From Candidatus Zhuqueibacterota bacterium (GTDB taxonomy: Bacteria; Zhuqueibacterota; Zhuqueibacteria; Oceanimicrobiales; Oceanimicrobiaceae): a stretch of DNA of 64,000 nt. The notes beneath the pieces were generated by a model. It made no database searches. It saw only the letters and a program-made list of their open reading frames with translations, and was not told where the DNA came from. Positions 29,801-37,500 of this stretch are shown here, one piece after another (the first letter of the stretch is position 1; every line of letters starts with the position of its first letter). The position numbers were made by a program, and so were the translations under genes. The DNA lies in the NCBI GenBank assembly GCA_029261995.1, contig JAJDAF010000050.1:279152-343151 (forward strand). The letters are read 5' to 3'.

Positions 29801-31367
29801 CGCAAACGACCATCCGGGCGATGGGCCTTGGTCTGAGTCCACGCTTACCTTCGCCACGGCGCCTGCGATCCAGGGAGCTGCGCTGGATGATCGCGGCGCC
29901 GTTCAAACCGCTGATACGGTAGAATTCGATGTCACCTCCGCATTTACCGGCGCCGACGTGGTCAGTTTCGCGTTGCAGAGCCGGGTGGGCGACCTGGTTG
30001 AATACAGCTCGAAAGAGGGAGAATATTCGCCGCAACTGGTCATTTCCCGGGTTCCGGCAGGGCCTGAGATTTTGGCGTTCGCGCCGACTGGCGGTCCACC
30101 CGGAAGTGAGGTGGGCATTTCAGGAAACAACTTTGCCTTTGTGGACGGCGTCGCGTTTGGAGCAGTTGCCACTCAAAATTTCGTGGTGGAGTCTGATTCT
30201 TTGCTCAGGGCCCAGGTTCCTGAAGGCGCTCTCACAGCTCCGCTGGTCGTTTTCAGCCCGCTCGGCAGTGACACCTCGGCCACGGAGTTCATGGTTCAGG
30301 CGCCTCCTGAAATCCTTGCCCTCTCACCGGCGGCAGGTTTCGTCGGCACGGAGGTTTCGATTCTCGGAAAACACCTCGCCTCGGTAGATCGGGTCGCGTT
30401 TGGTGAGATAGAAGTGGGTCTTGTGGAGCATTCCGCGGATACCCTGTTGCTCATGGTTGTGCCTCAGGGCGCCGTGACAGCCCCGGTCGTCATTTCTGGC
30501 GCGTTCGGGACGGATACGAGCCAGGTTTCGTTTCAGGTGCTCGAGGGTCGGGAAGTCACCTTTTCCCCGGTTGCCGATGCCTACGTTGTTTCGTCTGAGC
30601 CGGAACGCTATCTTGGCAGGGAAAATGAACTGCAGGTAAGTCGCTCGAGAATTTCCCGTGCTGCCAGCTTCATGAAGTTTGATCTTGCTGATCTTGTTGG
30701 AGAAATCCGTCAGGTTTCGCTACGGCTGCACGTCTTGAACGGTAGCGATGATGGCGGCGCCATCTATCTGGCGGAAAACACCTATCCAGACAGTCCAAAA
30801 CCGTGGCGTGAGGTGAGTTTGAGTTGGGCAAGTGCGCCTAAGTTGCGCAGCCTTCCACTTGCCGTTCTCGGACCTGTACCGTCGGGCGGCACGGTGGAGT
30901 TCGATCTCACGGATGTGGTTGTGGGCGCGGGCGTTTACAGTTTCGCGCTGCAGAACAATTCGCCTGACAAAGTGCTGTTTTCCGCTCGCGAAGGAGAACG
31001 TGCGCCGGTGCTGATAATCGTGACTGAAGCTGAGCCCGGCGCCGGCCCAATGGTCGATGCATCGCAGGACGGCATTCCGCCCCAGCCGGCGGATTTCCAC
31101 CTGTTTCCGAATTTCCCGAATCCGTTCAACGCCGAGACTGTGCTGCAATACGCCCTGCCTATGGATTCAGAAGTTGAAGTGCTGGTGTTTAACTTGAGAG
31201 GGCAGGTTGTGCGGACATTGGTCCGCGCCCGCCAGGATACAGGTGTCAGGCGCGTCGTTTGGGACGGGAGAAATCAAGCCGGGCAGGAGTTGGCGTCCGG
31301 CGTTTACTTTATTAGAATGACTGCCGCAGGGCGGATTTTTGTTCGGCGGATAGCCTTCCAAAAATAG
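26880..31367 (+). CDS. Exported LamG / FG-GAP / ASPIC-UnbV protein
   Basis: The ATG at 26880 is preferred because MQFRVSCLILLLFSSPVISQ is a compact signal peptide; a GTG at 26868 would only prepend four residues. The protein has about 1495 residues. Order: LamG-like concanavalin fold (25-235), PNGGE-type Ser/Thr-rich domain (250-340), FG-GAP/VCBS repeats with many D-x-D-x-D-G-D Ca-binding loops (345-720), ASPIC/UnbV domain (728-815, GNWLQISLVSPQGQAGAFGA), IPT (821-900), DNRLRE (904-1055), two IPT (1061-1222), DNRLRE (1226-1375), FlgD-like sorting domain with NFPNPFN (1395-1495). FG-GAP/ASPIC proteins are integrin-like, Ca-binding surface proteins. A role in adhesion or glycan contact is inferred; no catalytic domain is visible. 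Confidence 0.85.
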   Translation: MQFRVSCLILLLFSSPVISQNAGFALRFDGQDDSVQIPDSSELSGGSGKSITVEAWVKLDNLKKDRPVIQKWLDTQWKEWSLTVDGSDQNEVSVAVETNGTNFEYKAGGGVIQAGIWHHLAMSFDWSTKMLRIFIDGVEYGSGGQVSLGMPDTRAKVLIGRHAYTANKHFLGQMDEVRIWGHARTAAQLQNFMNQPLSGDEPGLLAYWNLDETSGVQILDRSAGGHDGVFEQSELDGPQRIVSTAPFEGGAFVAVESPNGGEALLPGTSHTIFWTAVGLGPQVTIEFSDDAGAAWQTVKSATDNDGKFGWTVPEQPTDFGVIRVSDLDDPSLSDDSNEPFVISFVPEGDLSFTDITLDAGTGGPEGRTDTGGHAAIWADVNQDGYPDLYHTMLFTKGMPDLFFLNQGNNTFVNEGAARGIDDFDKGSHGSVWADLDNDGDFDLWNGTTFGETGEPAVNNLYHNDGNGFFSDVTSQAGISDRDWPTRGVTAFDMDNDGDLDLVGITNFQGSDDPAGEKNEVYRNDGNMRFTSIDEGDLYKATAGQGVTAADYDNDGDMDLFAGNRTGQLNVLRNDGAGNFDRISPESIGIRHRGREGVTFGDVNNDGWLDVLLSDFNEVDDFAFERLYMNQGDGVFAFSRQFKRTHGYMGAFGDLDNDGDLDIVFAGDSECYLNDGSGGFADGPVVPTDKINDPRAIAFADIDRDGDLDFAIGAKRSRNWLIRNDFDAGNWLQISLVSPQGQAGAFGAKIRLYRAGDLGGTLLGFREARGANGYLGQNEPVVHFGLGPHISVDIEVEFLDGSKLSRTLIDANQRIMIDPFYEPHVNGFSPSAGLVGREVRIAGKHFLNATGVAFAGVSAEFTIDSDREITALVPEDAPTGLITVSNANGTSASTTSFVVIGSLAPLTFLPSDDGQVKQSEPDRNYGDKSSFKVELDNFFSYLKFDISGLDGTVDRALLRMLVVNGSSHAGEIYLVANDHPGDGPWSESTLTFATAPAIQGAALDDRGAVQTADTVEFDVTSAFTGADVVSFALQSRVGDLVEYSSKEGEYSPQLVISRVPAGPEILAFAPTGGPPGSEVGISGNNFAFVDGVAFGAVATQNFVVESDSLLRAQVPEGALTAPLVVFSPLGSDTSATEFMVQAPPEILALSPAAGFVGTEVSILGKHLASVDRVAFGEIEVGLVEHSADTLLLMVVPQGAVTAPVVISGAFGTDTSQVSFQVLEGREVTFSPVADAYVVSSEPERYLGRENELQVSRSRISRAASFMKFDLADLVGEIRQVSLRLHVLNGSDDGGAIYLAENTYPDSPKPWREVSLSWASAPKLRSLPLAVLGPVPSGGTVEFDLTDVVVGAGVYSFALQNNSPDKVLFSAREGERAPVLIIVTEAEPGAGPMVDASQDGIPPQPADFHLFPNFPNPFNAETVLQYALPMDSEVEVLVFNLRGQVVRTLVRARQDTGVRRVVWDGRNQAGQELASGVYFIRMTAAGRIFVRRIAFQK

Positions 31368-31596
31368 AGTGCGATTTATCCCTGTTGGCAAAGATTTTGC
31401 AAGTAGGACGGCAAAACGGTTTGCGTTTGCGCGAAGGTCCGGCTACGTGCACCGGCAACACTCATCACGATAACGATTTGGGGGATTGTATAAGTGTTTA
31501 TAAACAAAAATGGTTAAGAGCTACTGATATTGCACGCATGAATATGGTTCTGTGAGTTCAACAAGACACGATGGGTATTCAAATTCGGACACTTTT
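31368..31596 (+). other. Intergenic gap before the largest gene
   Basis: This 229-bp gap is AT-richer towards its 3' end. A five-base-pair hairpin (GCAAA/TTTGC) occurs near 31413. A TATAAG box near 31489 resembles a -10 element, but no convincing -35 partner lies 16-18 bp upstream. An in-frame start at 31552 exists but lies before the natural signal peptide. Confidence 0.3.
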
Positions 31597-34500
31597 ATGA
31601 AATTGAGACACTTCTTTGCTCTGACTGTTTGCTTTCTTGTACCTCCCGCTTTGTCCCAGGCGCAAGGCACGCTCTCTTTCTCTGACATCACGACGTCAGC
31701 GGGAACCGGCGGCCCGGTGGGTTCCGGCAATACGGGAGGCCACGCAGCCGTCTGGGCGGATGTCGATGGCGACGGATTGCCCGATCTATATATCACAATG
31801 CTGTTCGACGATCCTATGAGCGATCTGTTTTTTCGCAACCTCGGGGGCAATCAGTTTGCGGATGAAGCAACAGCACGCAACATCGATGATGCCGATGGCG
31901 GTTCGCACGGCGCGACATTCGCCGATTTGGACAACGACGGCGACTTGGACCTGGTTAACGGCACCACCGGCCTGCTCGGCACCAACCCCGTGCCCGAGCA
32001 CAACAACATCTATCGCAACGATGGCAGTGGTGTTTTCACTGATGTGACCAGTGGCACGGACATCACCGATCCGAAGCTGCCAACGCGTGGCGTCGTGGCG
32101 TTCGACATGGACGGCGATGGCGATCTGGACCTGCTTGCCATCACCAATTTCGAGGGCTCTGACGACCCGTCAGGTGAGCGCAATGAACTCTATCGCAACA
32201 ATGGCGGTCTTGATTTCACCAGAATCACTTCTGGCGCCGTGCACAGTGCACCAGCAGGTCAGGGCGCTACCGATACGGACTTTGACAATGACGGTGACAT
32301 CGACATTATTGCAGGCAACCGCACCGGCGATCTGAATATCCTGCGCAACAACGGCTCCGGTGCATTCACGATGGTTGACCCAGGGGCTATCGGGATCAGC
32401 CACCGTGGCCGGGAAGGCGCAACCATGGGAGATGTTAACAACGACGGCTGGTTGGACATTCTGCTTTCGGATTTTAACAACAGTGGCAATTTCGAGATTG
32501 AGCATTTGTATGTCAACGACGGCGACGGCACGTTTACCTTCAGGCAAACGTTCACACACACCGAAGGTTACATGGGCGCCTTTGGCGACCTCGACAACGA
32601 CGGCGATCTCGATATTGTGTTTGCCGGCGACGACGAATGTTACTTGAATGACGGCAGCGGCAATTTTTCGGCCGGCCCGGCGGTTCCTTCTACGGGTATC
32701 AGTGACCCGCGGGCGATTTCCTTCGCGGACATCGATAACGATGGAGACCTGGATTTCGCCTTTGCTGACAAGCGGGCTCGAAATCGTCTCATGCGCAATA
32801 ATCTTGATAGCGGTAACTGGCTCAAGTTGAACCTAATTTCACCTCAGGGTCAGGCAGGGGCCTTTGGCGCGAAAGTGAGAATTTATCCGACCGGTGATCT
32901 GGGCGGGAATTTGCTGGCATTCCGGGAAGCCAGATCCAGCAATGGCTATCTGGGAGAAAACAGCCAGGTTGTGCATGTCGGCCTTGGGGCCAACTCTGAA
33001 GTCGATGTTGAAGTTCTGTTCCTGGATGGCAGTGTTTCCGTGCGCTCCGGCGTTGCAGCAAACCAGACTATTACCGTAGATGGCGCACTGAGCGGCTCAG
33101 AACCCGTTATTACTTCATTTTCTCCCTTGTTCGGTCCGGTTGCAACTGAAGTGACGCTGACGGGCGGAAATTTTGCGGGCGCTACCTCGCTCGACTTCAA
33201 CGGCACTCCAACCACATTCACAATCGACTCTGACACACAGATCAGAGCGGACGTGCCTGCCGGCGCCGCCACTGGTCGCATTCGGGCCACAAGCCCGGCT
33301 GGTATCGGTCTTAGCGCCTCAGATTTTACCGTCACGGATGGCAGCACACTGACCTTGACGCCCACCGACGATGGACAAGTCAAGATCAGCAGTCCCGGTA
33401 CCAACTACGGTGGCAAATCGACCATGAAACTGGGTTCCGGGATTTTCAATTCCTATGTCAAATTCAACGTCACCGGACTTTCCGGCGCCGTTGCTCAGGC
33501 TGTGGTGCGGTTACAAGTTGCCTCTGGCGAGTTTGACGGAGGGGACCGTGGCGGCTCTATTCATCTGGTCTCGAACAATTTCGACGGCACAAGTATTGAA
33601 TGGAATGAAGGCCAACTGAACGCCGGCAACGCACCAGTTATCGAAGACAACGCCTTGGATGAGTTGGCAGAAGTGTTGACGAATGAAGTCGTTGATTTCG
33701 ACGTTACACCTGCTGTGACAGCCAATGGTGTTCTGAGCTTTGCGATCAAAGGACTGTCCGGCAATCAGGTCAAGTATTACACGAAAGAGGGCATTGCGCC
33801 ACCGCAGCTTATTATCACTCCGGGCTCAGGTGGCGCCACCAATATCCCGCCCGTGGCCATCAATGACGCAGCGACCACGCCAGCGGGAACACCAGTGGTC
33901 ATCGATGTTGCGGCAAACGACACTGATGCGAATGGCACCATCGACTTGACCACCGTTACTGTGGGTGCCGCTGCGGCGCATGGTGTCACCGATGTGAATG
34001 GCAGTACGGGTGAGGTCACTTATCAACCCGATTCCGGCTTCACGGGCACTGACCAATTCGGTTATACTGTAGACGACGACGCCGGAGATACCTCCAACGA
34101 AGCGACCGTGACGATTACGGTCACGGGCAATTCCGGTGGTAGCACATTTACTTTTGCGCCCAGCGATGACGGCCAGGTTAAGCTGACTGAAACGGGCAAA
34201 AATTATGGCAGCAAGAGTTCAGCAAAAATTGAGAGCGGTAAATTTGCTTCCTATTTCAAGTTTGACGCGAGCACTGTTTCCGGCACGATTACTTCCGTGA
34301 AACTGCGACTTGCCGTCAGTACCAACAGTTCTGACGGCGGTGACCATGGTGGCGAGATCTACCTGGTTTCCAATGATTTTAAGGGCACGACCAGCCCGTG
34401 GAACGAAGGTAGTCTCAACGCTGGTAATGCTCCTGAGATTTTGGGTTCGTCCTTGGCAGTTGTCGCTGCGGTAACCCCAGGACAGGTCGTGGAGGTGAGC

Positions 34501-37500
34501 TTGCCAGGTGCTCTTTCCCAGCCTGGCGTTGTGAGTTTCGGGATCAGCAATCCATTAACCGACCTGGTGAAATACTACACAAGCGAGGGGACGACTCCGC
34601 CACAGTTGATCGTCACCACCGGGAGCGGCCAGGGCAACCAACCTCCGGTGGCTCAGGATGATCAGATTTCAACGCCTGAGGGCATTTCAACGGTGATTCA
34701 GGTCCTGGCAAACGATTCAGATGCTGACGGCACCATCGACCCGGGGAGTGTGACGATCACGAATCAGCCGGCGCACGGCAGCACTCTGGTAAATCCCTTG
34801 AGTGGATTGGTGACCTATCAGCCGGATCCTGGGTTCAGTGGCAGAGATCTCTTCAACTATACGGTCGATGATAATGATGGCGCTTCATCAAGCGCCGCGA
34901 CTGTAACCGTCACAGTGACGACCGGTGAGAATAATCAGCCGCCGGTTGCCACACACGATGAAGCGACGACGCTCCAGGGCAACCCCGTCGTGATTGACGT
35001 TCTTAATAATGATACGGATGCAGACGGCAGCCTGGTCGCGAGTTCGGTCACTCTTGTCTCGGTGGCTGACAACGGCACGACCACCGTCAACTCAACTTCC
35101 GGGGCAATTACTTATACGCCAAGCGCCGCCTTTACAGGTAATGATGGCTTCAGCTATACGGTGGCGGACGACGACGGTGCAGTCTCGAACTCCGCCGCGG
35201 TGCAAGTCACGGTCACGCCAAACAGCGGGAGTGGCCAGACGCTGACTTTCAATCCCACCCATGACGGTCAGGTCAAACTTACTGAGCCAGACAAAAACTA
35301 CGGAAGTAAGAGCACGACCAAGATTGAGGCAGGTAAGTTTCGAAGTTACTTCAAGTTTGCGATTTCCGGTATCAGCGGAATTGTTCAGACCGCCACGTTG
35401 CGCTTACAGGTCACGCCAGACAACAGCGACGGAGGACAACACGGCGGCGATATTTTCAAGACCTCGAACGATTTCAAGGATTCCGGCACACCCTGGACTC
35501 AGGATATTTTAACATCTGGTAACGCTCCTGTCCCGCAGGGTAGCGCCCTTGATGGCGTTGCCGAGGTCGCCCCAAGTCAATTTGTTGACTTTGATGTGAC
35601 GGCGGATGTAAGTGGCAATGGAGCACACAGTTTTGTGATTGTCAACAATACGGGCAATCAAGTGAAGTATTTCACCCGCGAGGGCACGTTTCCGCCGCAA
35701 CTGATCGTGACGACAGGGGATGGCGGGCCTGCCAATGAAGCGCCGGTTGCAGTCGCTGACGCAGGTACGACAGATGAAGATCAGGCCATCATTCTGCCGT
35801 TGCTGGCGAACGATTCGGATTCAGACGGCACCCTTGACCCGGCTACGGTCACCATCGAGACTTCTCCCCAGAATGGAAATGTGACCATTAATTCTGGAAG
35901 CGGACAAGCGAACTACACACCAAACACTAATTTCTTCGGCACCGACGCTTTTTCCTACACGGTGCGCGATGACGATGGCGACCTCTCGAACACCGCCGAT
36001 GTTTCTATCACCGTGCAGTCTGTTAACGACGCGCCGAGTGCAGCGGATGACGCGACACAAGTTTCTCCCGGCGTTGCAGCCGTTATCGCCGTGACCGAGA
36101 ATGATGCCGATGTGGACGGCAGCATAGATCCGACCACCGTGACGGTCGTAGATTTGCCGTCGGCCGGCTCCACGAGCGTGAATCCGTTTTCCGGCTTGGT
36201 CACTTACACTCCCGGTTCCAGCTTCTCCGGCACTGACACGTTCACCTATACGGTCGATGACAATCTGGGTCTGACTTCAAACCTTGCGATAGTAAGTCTG
36301 TCAGAGGAAAACACGGGTGGCGGCAGTACAACATTTACTTTCGAGGCGACTGAAGACAACCAGGTCAAGCTGACTGAGCCAAACAACAACTACGGCGCCA
36401 AAGGCTCGATGAAGATTGAAGCCGGCAAGTTTGAGTCCTATCTGAAATTCGATGTGGCGGGTCTGAATGGAGCTGTCACCTCGGTAAAACTACGGCTTTA
36501 TGTCGGTGACGCAAGTTCTGACGGCGGCACCCTCTATCGCGTATCGAACAATTACACCGGCACCAGCACACCATGGGACGATGACATTTTGACTGCCAAC
36601 AACGCGCCGCAAGTCGTCAGCGGGCCATTGGCGGATTTGGGACAGGTGATTCTCGGTGAGATCATAGAGATTACCGTTCCGGGCGCTGTCACCGTTGATG
36701 GTGTCTACAGTTTTGTCATAAAGGATGGTTCGAGCAATCAGGCAAAGTACGCAACACATGAAACACCAGGAGAGGCGCCGGAGCTTGTGGTCGTGACGAA
36801 CGGCAGTCCGCCGGCTACACCGCAGGTGACCTCATTTACGCCCGCAAGCGGTCAGGTCGGGCAGGAAGTGACGGTCGTGGGGCAGAACTTTCAGGGCACG
36901 AGCACGGTCGAATTCGGCGGTGTTCAGTCCAGCTTCGTGGTTGATTCCGATACGCAGATCAGAGCCACGGTTCCCTCCGGAGCCGTGACCGGCAAGATCA
37001 AGGTGACGAATTTTGGCGTCAGTGGCGAAAGCAGCACGGCATTCACGGTTGAGCAGCCCCCCGTCACCGGAGACATGGAAATTGTCATCAACGCAGATGA
37101 CGAATTCGATTTGTACGTGAACGGTGTTTTCGCGGGCAGCAACGCGGAATGGAACATTGCCAAGAACTATACGGCGCCATTGCGGAGCGGTGACAACGTC
37201 ATCGCGGTACTCGGAAAGAACGACGGTGGTTCGGCTGGCCTGATTGCCGAAGTACGCGTTGATGGTCAGGTGGTCATGGTTAGCGATGGCGGCTGGCGTC
37301 TCGCACTCAGCGAAACCCCAGGCTGGCAGGATGTGACCTTTGACGATTCGGGTTGGGGCAACGCGGATGACCTCGGTAAATATGGCGCCGCGCCGTGGAA
37401 TAAGAACATTCAAAGCTTTCCAAATACGAGTGACGCTCACTGGATCTGGGACAACGGCATTCCGGACCGCGTTTACTTGCGCGGTTCATTCCGGATGGGG

